The notes: generated from the sequence alone by a model not told the origin. A stretch of DNA of 64,000 nt from Methanosarcina vacuolata Z-761 (GCF_000969905.1 NZ_CP009520.1:3658001-3722000), one strand, 5' to 3'; positions 26,332 through 35,738 are shown, numbered from the stretch's first letter. Numbers and translations: made by a program.

Positions 26332-27600
26332 ATGAAAAAAATTTTCTTGCCTATGGTTTTATTAGTACTGGTTATACTTCTAATGCCCACGGCTTTAGCA
26401 GCAGGCAATGTAACAATTAATGATTTTTCCTCTAACGTTACAAATGGGAATGTTACTTTACTTACCAGGCTTACAGGTGATATCACTGGAAATGTTACTA
26501 ATTGGAAGTGGACATTTGAAAATGTAGAAACAGGGGCTACCACTTACAGCGCTTCAGAATTAACAACCCATCATAATATTAAAAAGCTTGGCGTTTATAA
26601 CGTTACGCTGATAGTATGGGGACCTGAAGGAAATGACACACTTACAAAGATAGCCTATATAACTGCCAGCAAAGATAGTTTAAAGGCGCCAGTTGTTGAT
26701 TTCTCTGCATCATCCACATCTGGAAATGCTCCCCTGAATGTATCATTTACTGACAACACTACAGGTGCAACTTCCTGGTTCTGGAAGTTTGGGGACGGAC
26801 AAACTTCCAAAGAGAGGAACCCCACGCATAACTACACTACAACAGGAAACTATACTGTTATCCTTGTTGTAAACAACGGACAGGGCTGGAGCTCAAAAAC
26901 TCAAGACATAACTGTACAAAGTGGTCTTCCTATAGTTGATTTTAGTGCAGATAATTCAAGTGGATCTGTGGAGTTTACAGACTTATCTCAAAATGCAACC
27001 GAATGGAACTGGGACTTTGGAGACGGAGAGAACTCAACCAATGAGAACCCAACCCATACTTATTCCGCAGCAGGAAACTATACAGTAACACTCACGGCAA
27101 GTAATGAAGCTGGATCTGTCTCAAAAGATAATGTAGTAAACGTAACGGAAGAAGCTATTGCTAACGACGAAAGCGACAGCGACAGCGGCAGTAGCAGCAG
27201 TAGCAGTAGTAGCAGCCACCACCACAGTAGTAGCAGCGGTAGTATTGGCATCAGTAGTGAGAACGTCAGCACTTCTAGTGAAATAATACATGTGAATGGA
27301 ACAGAGTCTGAATCTACTGATATTGAGCAAAATAGTACAGCAACAAACGTTAGTGATAACGTAAGTGTTTCTCCTGAACTTCAAAGTAATGTAACAGAAG
27401 CTGTGAATGAGACACCGTCCGAACCTGAAACTCAGGACCTTGAACAGGATAACGAAAGTACAGCAGCAGAGACTGAACAGACACCTGAGCAGACACAAAG
27501 CTCAAATGCTTCTGGAAATGAAAGCACAAAGTCGCCTGGATTCGAAATGATTTATGGAGTCATCGGACTTCTTGGAGTGTCACTCTATAGAAGAAGATAA
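26332..27600 (+). CDS. Secreted PKD-repeat surface protein with PGF-CTERM
   Basis: The 422-residue protein has a signal peptide (residues 1-23, LVILLMPTALAAG) and three PKD-like sandwich domains. The first is diverged (about 25-112). The second (118-195) has WFWKFGDGQTSKERNPTHNY, and the third (200-272) has WNWDFGDGENSTNENPTHTY. A Ser/His stretch (SSSSSSSSHHHSSSS), then an acidic Asn/Thr/Glu linker with many N-x-S/T sequons, lead to the C-terminal SPGFEMIYGVIGLLGVSLYRRR. This is a PGF-type archaeosortase signal with a hydrophobic stretch and basic end. It is likely anchored in the cell envelope. GAGGAG lies 8 nt before the ATG. Confidence 0.9.
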   Translation: MKKIFLPMVLLVLVILLMPTALAAGNVTINDFSSNVTNGNVTLLTRLTGDITGNVTNWKWTFENVETGATTYSASELTTHHNIKKLGVYNVTLIVWGPEGNDTLTKIAYITASKDSLKAPVVDFSASSTSGNAPLNVSFTDNTTGATSWFWKFGDGQTSKERNPTHNYTTTGNYTVILVVNNGQGWSSKTQDITVQSGLPIVDFSADNSSGSVEFTDLSQNATEWNWDFGDGENSTNENPTHTYSAAGNYTVTLTASNEAGSVSKDNVVNVTEEAIANDESDSDSGSSSSSSSSSHHHSSSSGSIGISSENVSTSSEIIHVNGTESESTDIEQNSTATNVSDNVSVSPELQSNVTEAVNETPSEPETQDLEQDNESTAAETEQTPEQTQSSNASGNESTKSPGFEMIYGVIGLLGVSLYRRR

Positions 27601-28194
27601 AACATAGTCAATTGTAGCTAAGTACGGAAATGATTATAGTTATATCGAGTAAAGCTTACATAAAAATTTGAGCAAAAAATTAACACAAGTTAAAGCAAAA
27701 AAGAAGAAAAAAAGAGATATTGAATCTACTAAACCCTATATTTCTGGTTATTTCCATAAACCAATATAAATATTTACGGTAGAACAAAATCAAATCTGGC
27801 AAAAAGGGTATATTTGCCTTATTTTGTCAGATTTGAAAGTTATTTTTTCTTATTTCCAGGAACTTCTTTAGCTTCTAAGGCTTTGGCAAGCTGGCCTAAA
27901 ATTGCTGCATACGTCTTTGGTTATCTGCCATTTGCAATATTCAGTTTATTTTTAGTACAGTATTTATACCTGATTCTAAATTAGTTAATTTTAAGACAGC
28001 CTTTTAATATAAATGTCCTTTTTTACAATAATATTAATAAAGACGTCTTAACCCGTCCAGTAAAGGGATTTTAATTTCTCATAAAAGATATATACAAGCT
28101 TAATAAGAAAGTTTATATTTTATTGTGCTATCTTATTAAATGTCTTAAAAACGAATATATAAAAATCACTCACTACTGAGAATAAGTGTTTCCA
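27601..28194. other. Gap with terminator
   Basis: This is the trailer of the PKD gene and the leader of the small zinc-finger gene. It contains the hairpin at 27791-27835. Otherwise it is AT-rich sequence with no recognised element. Confidence 0.5.
27791..27850 (+). terminator. Hairpin plus T-run
   Basis: The arms CAAATCTGGCAAAA and TTTTGTCAGATTTG form a 14-bp stem with one G-T pair and a 17-nt loop. It is followed by a T-rich run (TTATTTTTTCTT). It is placed 190 nt after the PKD stop. Confidence 0.6.
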
Positions 28195-28350
28195 ATGTCT
28201 TACGTAAAAAAAACATGCCCTATATGTGGAAAAGAATTCTTTGTCCTTAAAAAGGCTGAGAAAAAAGCAACTTACTGCACTCTGGCATGCCTGATAACAG
28301 CTCAAAGTAAAGTTGAATACAGAGGCATGACATTCCCGAGTCTTGGGTGA
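28195..28350 (+). CDS. Small zinc-finger protein (51 aa)
   Basis: MSYVKKTCPICGKEFFVLKK continues into a Lys-rich stretch, then TYCTLACLITAQ, giving a CxxC...CxxxC zinc site in a 51-residue protein. The spacing recalls the small zinc ribbons with a YCS-like second knuckle. It is encoded on the plus strand in a region where the antisense frame is also open, so it is easy to miss. It may bind nucleic acid or a partner protein. The function is unknown. Confidence 0.65.
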   Translation: MSYVKKTCPICGKEFFVLKKAEKKATYCTLACLITAQSKVEYRGMTFPSLG

Positions 28351-28573
28351 GCATTTATAAGTGGAAAAAATTAAAAATGCGGAGAACATCCTTAAAATGC
28401 ACATTTCGAACCCCTGCCAATTTGAGATAATAATCCCTTGATATTTGGTCGTTTTGTTAATGAATGACTATAAAAATTATACTTTTGTGATTTTTAATTG
28501 TACAAAAGTATCAAAAATCGGAATGTGAGTTAAAAGGAAAACGTTTTCCAATCTATTTATTTTTATGTTCCTT

Positions 28574-29203
28574 TTATTTTCCAGCGAGTTTTTTTGCAAT
28601 CTGAGTTACATATCTTCCCTGATAACGGGCCATTGCAAGTTCATTTTCAGAAGGCTCGCGGTTTTCGTCCGCTCCTGCAATCGTTGAAGCTCCGTATGGG
28701 CTGCCACCTGTTATTTCATCCATCCTTCTTTGACGTTTTTCGGAATACGGAAGCCCGACAATAATCATTCCGAGATGAAGAAGGGTAACATGCGTTGTGA
28801 GGATTGTAGATTCCTGGCCTCCATGCTGTGTTCCACTTGAAGTAAAGACACTTCCTACCTTTCCAACAAGAGCGTCTCTACTCCAGAGTCCTCCAAGGCC
28901 GTCAAAAACTGTACGCATCTGAGCTGACATATTTCCATAACGTGTAGGTGTCCCAAAAATTAGGGCATCTGCTCCCGCGAATACATCTTCATACATGCTC
29001 CTGGTCACTACAGGAATATGAGCAAAAAGATTTTTTGTTTCGATTGCCCCCATTTTTTCCAGAACTTCGTAAGGCAGGGTTTCAGGCACCTGATAAATCT
29101 CCACTTCAGCTCCTTCGACTTCTCTCGCTCCTTCAGCTATAGCTTCTGCCATTTTGTAAATGTGGCCATGAATACTATGGAATATCACGTTTATCTTAAC
29201 CAT
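28574..29203 (-). CDS. wrbA: NAD(P)H:quinone oxidoreductase / flavodoxin-like WrbA
   Basis: This 209-residue flavodoxin-fold protein binds FMN and reduces quinones or acts in redox homeostasis. The FMN phosphate loop is in HSIHGHIYKMAEAIAEGA. The WrbA-specific TPTRYGNMSAQMR and SSGTQHGGQESTI motifs are intact, followed by GGSPYGASTIAG. The start is the ATG of MVKINVIFHS, preceded by GGTGAT at proper spacing. A TTG seven codons upstream gives a longer frame but lacks such a site. It is monocistronic. Confidence 0.92.
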   Translation of the reverse strand: MVKINVIFHSIHGHIYKMAEAIAEGAREVEGAEVEIYQVPETLPYEVLEKMGAIETKNLFAHIPVVTRSMYEDVFAGADALIFGTPTRYGNMSAQMRTVFDGLGGLWSRDALVGKVGSVFTSSGTQHGGQESTILTTHVTLLHLGMIIVGLPYSEKRQRRMDEITGGSPYGASTIAGADENREPSENELAMARYQGRYVTQIAKKLAGK

Positions 29204-29481
29204 TCGAATCACCTTTAAAACCAATATAAGTAGAGCGTTTTAACCGTACATGAAATTGATTGATAATTCCCGGAAAAATCCGGTTCCCTTCTTAAAAATA
29301 GTTTTCTGATGCCTTATATAGCTTGTTAGCAAGAATTGAGTTTCTTTCCCTACTACTGTACTCGTACTCTTCGGATCCCATTTCCTGCTTTGTTTTTAAT
29401 TCTGTTGAAAATACTTTGAGAATTAAAGAAGACTACAAATTCTTGAGAAATAATACGTATCAAAATAGTTATTAGGCTATA

Positions 29482-30630
29482 ATGCTTTATAAGCTGGACA
29501 TGTCTTCTCTTTCTATCGTAATGCCTTCCATGAATGAAGAAGAAACCATCCGAATTTGCATAGAGAAAGCTCAGTCTATATTCGAAAAATATGGTATAGA
29601 AGGAGAGATAATAATTGCTGACAACTCGTCAGACAGGACTGCGGAGATTGCAGCTTCAATGGGTGCAAAGGTAATAGGCCCGATAAAAGGTTATGGAAAC
29701 GCTTACCTCAAAGGACTGGCCAAAGCAAAAGGAGACTATATTGCTATTGCCGATGCTGACAATACCTATGACCTGCTTGAGCTTGATAGGTTTCTGGACC
29801 CTCTTATGGCAGGAGAAGCGGATTTCATAATGGGCACCAGGCTGAAAGGCGATATCAAAAAAGGAGCTATGCCCTGGCTGCATCAATATATAGGCAACCC
29901 TTTCCTGACGGCAATGCTGAATCTTCTTTTCGGGACGAAAATTTCGGACGCTCATTGCGGGATGCGAGCTTTCACAAAAGAAGCCCTTGAGAAAATGAAC
30001 CTTAAAACTCATGGCATGGAACTTGCATCCGAGATGGTAATTGAAGCTGCAAAATGTGAGTTGAGAATAAAAGAAGTCCCCATAACCTATTACTCACGCC
30101 GTGCCCCCTCCAAACTTCGTTCTTTTCAGGACGGCTGGCGGCATATAAGGTTTATGATGCTATATCGCCCTTTGCCCTTTCTTTTTCTACCCGGAGCTGT
30201 GGTTTTTGTCCTTGGAGTCCTTATAACAGGTTCTCTTCTTCTTACCGGAGATGTGGCAGAAAACCGGCTGCATTCCTTTATTTTGGGCTGCATGCTTCTA
30301 ATCCTCGGAGGACAGACGCTCTCTACTGGAGGCTATTTGAAAACATATGGCCTTATCCGTGGTATGTACCCCAATAATAAAGGAAACACTGCAAAATGGC
30401 TGAACTACCATTCTCTTGAAAAAGAACTGTTTGCAGGTTCAATTATACTTATTGCAGGCCTCCTGTTAGGGCTAAAAGTAGTATACACCTGGATCAGCTC
30501 AGGATACGGCTCTCTCTCTGAAGTGAAAAATGCAGTTATTTCAATGGTATTTGCCTTTATTGGCCTTCAGATGATTTTTTCGGCAATTGTCCTGAGCGTA
30601 ATGCTCCTTGAAGTGGACACTGACTGGTAA
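29482..30630 (+). CDS. Family 2 glycosyltransferase, dolichol-phosphate sugar synthase type
   Basis: This 382-residue DPM1/DPG-synthase-like enzyme probably charges a polyprenyl phosphate with a sugar from a nucleotide donor. The GT2 domain starts SLSIVMPSMNEEETIRICIE. ADNSSDRT and IAIADADNTYD (DxD) bind the nucleotide, and HCGMRAFTKEAL and the arginine-rich YYSRRAPSKLRSFQDGWRH are typical of the polyprenyl-phosphate branch. Four membrane spans follow from about residue 230. The first ATG is taken, and a second at 29500 is possible. Eight nt separate it from the next GT4 gene, so they are likely co-transcribed. Confidence 0.9.
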   Translation: MLYKLDMSSLSIVMPSMNEEETIRICIEKAQSIFEKYGIEGEIIIADNSSDRTAEIAASMGAKVIGPIKGYGNAYLKGLAKAKGDYIAIADADNTYDLLELDRFLDPLMAGEADFIMGTRLKGDIKKGAMPWLHQYIGNPFLTAMLNLLFGTKISDAHCGMRAFTKEALEKMNLKTHGMELASEMVIEAAKCELRIKEVPITYYSRRAPSKLRSFQDGWRHIRFMMLYRPLPFLFLPGAVVFVLGVLITGSLLLTGDVAENRLHSFILGCMLLILGGQTLSTGGYLKTYGLIRGMYPNNKGNTAKWLNYHSLEKELFAGSIILIAGLLLGLKVVYTWISSGYGSLSEVKNAVISMVFAFIGLQMIFSAIVLSVMLLEVDTDW

Positions 30631-30638
30631 GTGGTGCA

Positions 30639-31808
30639 ATGAAAATCGCCTTTGTGTACGATGCTGTTTATCCATGGGTCAAGGGCGGCGCAGAGATGCG
30701 CATTCATGAACTGGGAAAACAGCTCTCGGCCAGAGGGCATGAAGTACACATTTTCGGAGTCAAGTGGTGGGAAGGAGAAGATACTTTTGAGTATGAAGGC
30801 ATGACTCTTCACGGCGTCTGTAAAGCTCGAAACCTGTATGTCAATGGCAGACGCTCGATTTCCGAGGCAATAATCTTCGCTGCAAAACTGTTCCCTGAGC
30901 TCAAGAAAGAAAATTTTGACCTTATAGATGTGAGTGTCTTTCCCTATTTTTCCTGTTTTACCGTAAAAGCGGTTTCAATCCTGAAAAAAGCGCCTTTAGT
31001 ACTTACCTGGCACGAGGTATGGGATGATTACTGGTATGAATATTTAGGAAGGGCAGGAATTTTTGGATTGCTGGTCGAGAAGGCGATCTCGAAGCTATCA
31101 GACAATAATATTGCGGTCTCGAAGTGGACAAAGGATAGACTGGAGGGACTAGGGGTGCCTGGAGAAAAGATCGCGGTTATCCCTAACGGGATTGATCTTA
31201 AAAGAATCTCCGGGATTGAGTCCAACTGGGGAAAATTCCCTGTTGACCCTGAAAATAACGCTTATGATATCATTTTTGCAGGCCGGCTTATAAAAGAAAA
31301 AAACGTTGATCTGCTGATTAAAGCTGTAGCTCTTCTTAAAGCCGATTTTCCAGATCTCAGGTGTTGCATTGTTGGGGATGGACCTGAAAGGGCAGCACTG
31401 GTGGAACTCGCAAAGAGAAGTGGGGTTTGCGAGAATGTCGAGTTTGCAGGCTTTCAGGAGTATGGAGCATTGATCGGGAAAATCAAGGCTTCAAAGGTGC
31501 TTGTGCTGCCTTCAAGCAGGGAAGGATTCGGAATGGTGGTTATCGAGGCTTTTGCCTGTGGAGTGCCTGTGGTGACGGTTAAAGCAAAGTATAATGCTGC
31601 ACAGGGTCTTGTTGAAGATGGAATTGATGGGTTTATTGTGGAGCTTGAGGAGAGGGAGATTGCAAAAGCCGTGGCAAAAATGATTGGGAAAAACTCAAAG
31701 AACAAAAAAGCTTCAGAAGCCGCATTGCGGAAAGCTGAAAACTATGACTGGGAAGAAATAGTTAAAAATGTTCAATTAATGTTTGAAGCTTGCATAAAAA
31801 GAAATTAA
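30639..31808 (+). CDS. Family 4 glycosyltransferase
   Basis: This 389-residue GT-B retaining glycosyltransferase has the N-terminal AFVYDAVYPWVKGGAEMRIH loop, the mid-protein VIPNGIDL and FAGRLIKEKNVDLLIKA, and the C-terminal donor-site motif SSREGFGMVVIEAFACGVPV (E-x7-E). It transfers sugars from a nucleotide-diphosphate donor, probably to a lipid-linked glycan made with the preceding gene. It is cytoplasmic with no membrane span. The start ATG sits 8 nt after the GT2 stop. Confidence 0.92.
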   Translation: MKIAFVYDAVYPWVKGGAEMRIHELGKQLSARGHEVHIFGVKWWEGEDTFEYEGMTLHGVCKARNLYVNGRRSISEAIIFAAKLFPELKKENFDLIDVSVFPYFSCFTVKAVSILKKAPLVLTWHEVWDDYWYEYLGRAGIFGLLVEKAISKLSDNNIAVSKWTKDRLEGLGVPGEKIAVIPNGIDLKRISGIESNWGKFPVDPENNAYDIIFAGRLIKEKNVDLLIKAVALLKADFPDLRCCIVGDGPERAALVELAKRSGVCENVEFAGFQEYGALIGKIKASKVLVLPSSREGFGMVVIEAFACGVPVVTVKAKYNAAQGLVEDGIDGFIVELEEREIAKAVAKMIGKNSKNKKASEAALRKAENYDWEEIVKNVQLMFEACIKRN

Positions 31809-32401
31809 CGCTGAGTTTATCTGCATAAAACGATTGGATATTCTCTGTTTAAAGTGTGGGCATGAGTACTATTCATGTGCTTCTCTATTCATGCACTTCT
31901 CTATTCGTGTACTTCTCTATTCATGTACTTCTCTATTCATGTACTTCTCTATTCATGTACTTCTCTATTCATGTACTTCTCTATTCATGTACTTCCCTAT
32001 CCACGTACTTCTCTATTCATGTACTTCTCTATTCATGTACTTCTAACACGGGTGAGTTGCCCACAGAAACTGAGTCTATTTCTGTTTCAAAACATTTCTA
32101 TTTTAAAATATTTATATTTTAACTTATCTGTATTTTAAAATATTTATGCTTTAAAATATATTCACTCGCCGGAAAACATTAAAAATAAGTTAACACTGAT
32201 CTGGGTTTTATGTACGGTATTTAGGAACTCCGATAAGTTTTAATTTTGCTTTTTAAGGTTTAATTTGAATTCAAAGACACAATAAAGCTTCTTTCTAAAA
32301 ATGATTCTCTTTAATCTCTTTATCGTGAGAAGTAAGCTTATATTTAAGCCAGCTAATTTCAAAGCTGGCAGCAGGTTGATAGCCTGCAAGAAAAATGGAA
32401 C
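31809..32401. other. Intergenic gap with a 16-bp minisatellite
   Basis: The repeat array (31881-32040) starts 72 bp after the GT4 stop. The remainder, up to the secreted Met/His-rich protein, is AT-rich with repeated ATTTTAAAATATTTAT-like stretches near 32100-32160. Confidence 0.6.
31881..32040. repeat. 16-bp minisatellite, 10 copies
   Basis: Ten tandem units of TTCTCTATTCATGTAC exactly fill 160 bp. Units 1, 2 and 8 carry substitutions. Open frames across it (Ser/Leu/Phe repeats) are by-products of the repeat lacking stops. Confidence 0.95.
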
Positions 32402-33349
32402 ATGAATAAGTCAAGAATGGATGAGAATATGAAGATGACAAAATCATTAAAATCAATTTCCCGTTTTGCAACGGTACTAATGGTGTTATGTATTCTCCCT
32501 TCAGGAGCCTATGCTGCAGAAAACAGTCCAAAATTTGTTCCTGCACAAAACATAACTGAAGAAAATTTCACCGACGTTCAGGCCGATATACTTGATTCTA
32601 TCAGTGAACAAATTGCTAACCTTCAAAGTTTCTATACTAATGTAAGTGAAACATCCAATGCCACCGAGCTTCAGGAAGTTCTGCTCAATCAGGCACAAGC
32701 AAACGGATGTGGCCCGGATGGGAAGCACGGAGGACCGGGGGGAATGACTCAGGGACCCTGTGGAATGCCTGGATTATTTAATCTTTATCAGGTCGCAAAC
32801 GTAACTGATGACAATTACACTGATGTCCAGACCGAAATTGTCAGTTCAATCGGGAATATGACTGAGATGCTTAACAAGCAGCTGGAAAACACTACTGATG
32901 AAAACAGGACTGAGATGGTAAATGAGCAGATAACTGATCTTGAAGATTTATCCACTAATGTGAGTGCAGCTTCAAGTGCAACAGAACTGCAAGAAGTTGT
33001 ATTAACTCATATGAAGACTCAAGCTGTTGACTCAATTGAAAAACAAATTGAACACATTCAAGCTAAAGTGAGCGAGAGTGAAAACATAACCGATGATAGC
33101 GGTGAGAATGTCACAGAACTCAACAACCAAATCACGGACCTCACCACTCTAATGGACAATATCAACGCAGCTGAATCTCTTGAAGACCTTAAAGAGATCA
33201 TGTCCTCTTCACAGGGGATGCCGGGAATGGGCCATGGAATGGATCACGGGATGTGTCCCGACCAAAATCCTATGCAGCACGGAGGTAACTTCCCAATGTG
33301 CCCCGGAAGAATGCCTGAAAACTGTACCGATAACAGCACCGAAGCTTAA
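32402..33349 (+). CDS. Secreted helical-repeat protein with Met/His/Cys-rich tail
   Basis: This 315-residue protein has a signal peptide ending near residue 39 (LPSGAYAAEN). It has two clear copies, and a partial third, of a roughly 70-residue helical unit: 'N-(I/V)-T-(E/D)-(E/D)-N-(F/Y)-TDVQ...SI' ending in 'TNVS...ATELQEVVL'. The units are separated by a Gly-rich linker GCGPDGKHGGPGGMTQGPCG. The C-terminus (GMPGMGHGMDHGMCPDQNPM, then HGGNFPMCPG) is packed with Met, His and Cys, which suggests copper or other soft-metal binding. There are many N-x-T/S sequons. No family is recognised. Confidence 0.75.
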   Translation: MNKSRMDENMKMTKSLKSISRFATVLMVLCILPSGAYAAENSPKFVPAQNITEENFTDVQADILDSISEQIANLQSFYTNVSETSNATELQEVLLNQAQANGCGPDGKHGGPGGMTQGPCGMPGLFNLYQVANVTDDNYTDVQTEIVSSIGNMTEMLNKQLENTTDENRTEMVNEQITDLEDLSTNVSAASSATELQEVVLTHMKTQAVDSIEKQIEHIQAKVSESENITDDSGENVTELNNQITDLTTLMDNINAAESLEDLKEIMSSSQGMPGMGHGMDHGMCPDQNPMQHGGNFPMCPGRMPENCTDNSTEA

Positions 33350-34062
33350 GCTTTGGATTTAAAGCTTGATTAAAGTGAGATGGGAAATTAACAAGGAAAA
33401 GAGACGGGAAGTTAAAAAAGGATTATATTAAAATGCACTTTTCCATCTTTTTTCCAGATGTCTGGAAAAACGAATACTTAACCAAACCATATCTTTCAAA
33501 CCAAATAAAAAACACCTCAAACCAAACAAAAAACACCTTCAAACCAAATCAAAAACACCTTCAAACCAAATCAAAAACACCTTCAAACCAAACAAAAAAC
33601 ACCTTCAAACCAAATCAAAAACACCTTCAAACCAAATCAAAAACACCTTCAAACCAAATCAAAAACACCTTCAAACCAAATCAAAAACACCTTCAAACCA
33701 AATCAAAAACACCTTCAAACCAAATCAAAAACACCTTCAAACCAAATCAAAAACACCTTCAAACCAAATCAAAAACACCTTCAAACCAAATCAAAAACAC
33801 CTTCAAACCAAATCAAAAACACCTTCAAACCAAATCAAAAACACCTTCAAACCAAATCAAAAACACCTTCAAACCAAATCAAAAACACCTTCAAACCAAA
33901 TCAAAGAACACCTCAAACCAAATCAAAAACACCTTCAAACCAAATCAAAGAACACCTCAAACCAAATCAAAAACCAAAACACACCTTCAAACCAAAACAC
34001 ACCTTCAAACCAAAATTCACTTCAAACCAAACTCTACCTCCCAAAAAACAGGAGATTACTAA
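33350..34062. other. Intergenic gap dominated by a 22-bp repeat
   Basis: After the secreted-protein stop, about 150 bp of unique sequence precede a long array (33497-34027). The array ends about 35 bp before a zinc-ribbon gene. The 209-codon frame across it is rejected as a gene. Confidence 0.7.
33497..34027. repeat. 22-bp minisatellite, about 21 units plus degenerate tail
   Basis: The unit AAACCAAATCAAAAACACCTTC is repeated in tandem, with variants (AAACAAAAAAC, AAAGAACACCTC) at both edges and shortened 17-18-bp units at the right end. The plus strand contains no stop triplet in any frame of the unit. Confidence 0.95.
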
Positions 34063-34200
34063 ATGTTATTGAAAAAATGCCCAAAGTGTAACTCCAAGCT
34101 TGAAAATGATACATTCAGGGATTTTCAGTACTGCTCTGTGTGTGGGTACTGGACAAGAAAAGATACTGCAAGGCTGGAACCACTAATAATCCTGGAGTAA
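34063..34200 (+). CDS. Small zinc-ribbon protein (45 aa)
   Basis: MLLKKCPKCNSKLENDTFRD then FQYCSVCGYWTRKD carries two CxxC knuckles spaced as in a zinc ribbon. AGGAGA lies 9 nt before the ATG, a strong ribosome site. The gene follows the 22-bp array closely and precedes a second zinc-ribbon gene. Such tiny zinc proteins in methanogens may act as nucleic-acid or protein adaptors. The role is unknown. Confidence 0.65.
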   Translation: MLLKKCPKCNSKLENDTFRDFQYCSVCGYWTRKDTARLEPLIILE

Positions 34201-34235
34201 TAATATTTTTGAACTTTCTTTGGAGTGACAATAGT

Positions 34236-34427
34236 ATGTTTAAATTCTCTTTAGAGTGTGCCCGTTGTGGTACACTTCTCAAAAAGCAGGTACTTGGCTC
34301 AAATGAGTTTTACTACTGCCGAAAGTGCGGATCTATATCTTCAGTAGCACCTATGAAAGTGCCTGCTCAATCTGTGAGTCAGCAGATTAATGTTGAGCTG
34401 ACCAAAAAACAAAAGTTGTTTCTGTGA
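34236..34427 (+). CDS. Small zinc-ribbon protein (63 aa)
   Basis: The product reads MFKFSLECARCGTLLKKQVL and later YYCRKCGSISSVAPM, which is two CxxC pairs with about 18 residues between them. A Gln/Lys-rich C-terminal tail follows. GGAGTGA precedes the ATG at the right distance, which favours this start over longer upstream frames. It lies 35 nt after the other zinc-ribbon gene on the same strand, so they are probably paired. The tail has no known motif. Confidence 0.7.
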   Translation: MFKFSLECARCGTLLKKQVLGSNEFYYCRKCGSISSVAPMKVPAQSVSQQINVELTKKQKLFL

Positions 34428-34730
34428 ATTGGCGTTATGAACAACCATTAAAGTTTCTGATCATGAAAAATGGTCCTGATATAATCCTTAAAATTTTATT
34501 GAGGAAAATCAAATTGGTTTTGGCATCAATTCAAAGAAAAAAACATAATGAATAGCTAGAAATTCTGAAAATTAAACCGAATGAAGTATTCTAAAGTAAC
34601 TTCTCAAAATTTAAAAGATGTTCATTTTTTTCTTTATAAATTTAGTTTCATGAAACAAATTTCAAAGTACAAGGGTAATTTCAAAGTACAAGCGTAATTT
34701 TCAGAGTACAAAAGTAAATATCAATGTGCA
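34428..34730. other. Convergent gap, no features
   Basis: This is the 300-bp gap between the rightward zinc-ribbon gene and the leftward ScpA gene. A near-repeat of TTCAAAGTACAAGNGTAATT occurs twice at 34661-34700. No terminator is convincing. Confidence 0.45.
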
Positions 34731-35738
34731 TTAACTAAGGCTCTTAACCGGATTTTCATGCTGAGAAATCTCCCCTGGTGAGTCCGGTCCTGAAGAACCT
34801 TTAATACCAGGTTTTGAAAGTTCGGGTTTTGATTTAATTAACATCTCATGGAAAAGGGACGGATTTGCCTCGGTGGAAAAGCCGGATTCTTCTCCAGGAT
34901 AGATGTATAATTCTTCGAAAAGTTCATTCTGGAAAAGCCAGATCTTCCTGCTTGAAGCAAGAAAAAGAAGAGAAAGATAATCCATAATTTTATCTTCGCT
35001 TTTTTCCAGTATACTCGAAAAAACCACTACGGATTGCTTATTAAACAGTTCGGCAAGCCTTTTCCACATAAGAGACAACCGCGAGCCAATGGCTTCGTCA
35101 TGTGCAATGCCCAGGACATCTCCGGTAGTAAGCTTGGGGCGAGGATCGGATTCTTCTGAAACCTGGCTGGCTTTTTTTTCATTTTTTCTTGAGAGGTGTT
35201 TTTCGGCTTTCTTGAGTTCAAGAATCAGTTCATTGAGTGTTACCGGCCTTGTGGATACACGACGAACTGGAAGCTTTGGTATAGGAAACTCTGCAGGCTC
35301 AGGGAAATCAGGATCATCAGGAAAATCCGAATCAAAGGTATCAACTTCTTCCTCTTCCACATCAAGGATTCCCGAAGATTTCATACGCAGGAGTATAGCA
35401 GAATAAAGAAGCGTCCTTGAAGAAATTCTAAGGTCCATCTGCTTTAGCTCTTCCACCTTTCTCAGGAAACCGTCAGTAAGCTGTACTATGTCAATATCCC
35501 AGGGATCAATTTTTCCTACCCGCGCAAGTTCAACCAGTATACCCAGAGGTTCGGAAGTTTCAAACTCCGAAATATCAAGCAGATTCCAATCAATTCCAAG
35601 GCATGAAAGAGTACCTGGCAGCCCATAAATTTTGGATTTCACAAAAAAAGAGTTGTTTTCCCCGGATTCAGAAATCGTACTAGCTTGAAGAAGCGGAACT
35701 TCAAGCGCTGCCCCCTCGTTATCCGTAAGTTCAGCCAT
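34731..35738 (-). CDS. scpA: Segregation and condensation protein A
   Basis: This is the kleisin subunit of the prokaryotic SMC condensin, bridging the two SMC heads during chromosome compaction and segregation. At 335 residues it is longer than many bacterial ScpA proteins because of an acidic region (EEEEVDTFDSDFPDDPDFPE). The N-terminal helical domain LGILVELARVGKIDPWDIDI and the following DLRISSRTLLYSAILLRMKS match the ScpA family. The C-terminal winged helix (SSILEKSEDKIMDYLSLLFL) is present. It overlaps the end of smc by 8 nt, so the two are translationally coupled. Confidence 0.93.
   Translation of the reverse strand: MAELTDNEGAALEVPLLQASTISESGENNSFFVKSKIYGLPGTLSCLGIDWNLLDISEFETSEPLGILVELARVGKIDPWDIDIVQLTDGFLRKVEELKQMDLRISSRTLLYSAILLRMKSSGILDVEEEEVDTFDSDFPDDPDFPEPAEFPIPKLPVRRVSTRPVTLNELILELKKAEKHLSRKNEKKASQVSEESDPRPKLTTGDVLGIAHDEAIGSRLSLMWKRLAELFNKQSVVVFSSILEKSEDKIMDYLSLLFLASSRKIWLFQNELFEELYIYPGEESGFSTEANPSLFHEMLIKSKPELSKPGIKGSSGPDSPGEISQHENPVKSLS

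Noticed and set aside
31881-32040. CRISPR array
   Set aside because: The units are directly abutting with no spacers, and no cas genes are in the window. The 22-bp, 12-bp and 39-bp arrays fail for the same reason.
31834-32138. Three overlapping frames across the 16-bp repeat
   Set aside because: They are repeat by-products in all frames, with no ribosome sites and no similarity to proteins.
33433-34062. 209-codon frame of Asn/Lys/Gln/Thr repeats
   Set aside because: It is the translation of a 22-bp tandem array that lacks stop triplets in every forward frame. No ribosome site, domain or signal supports it.
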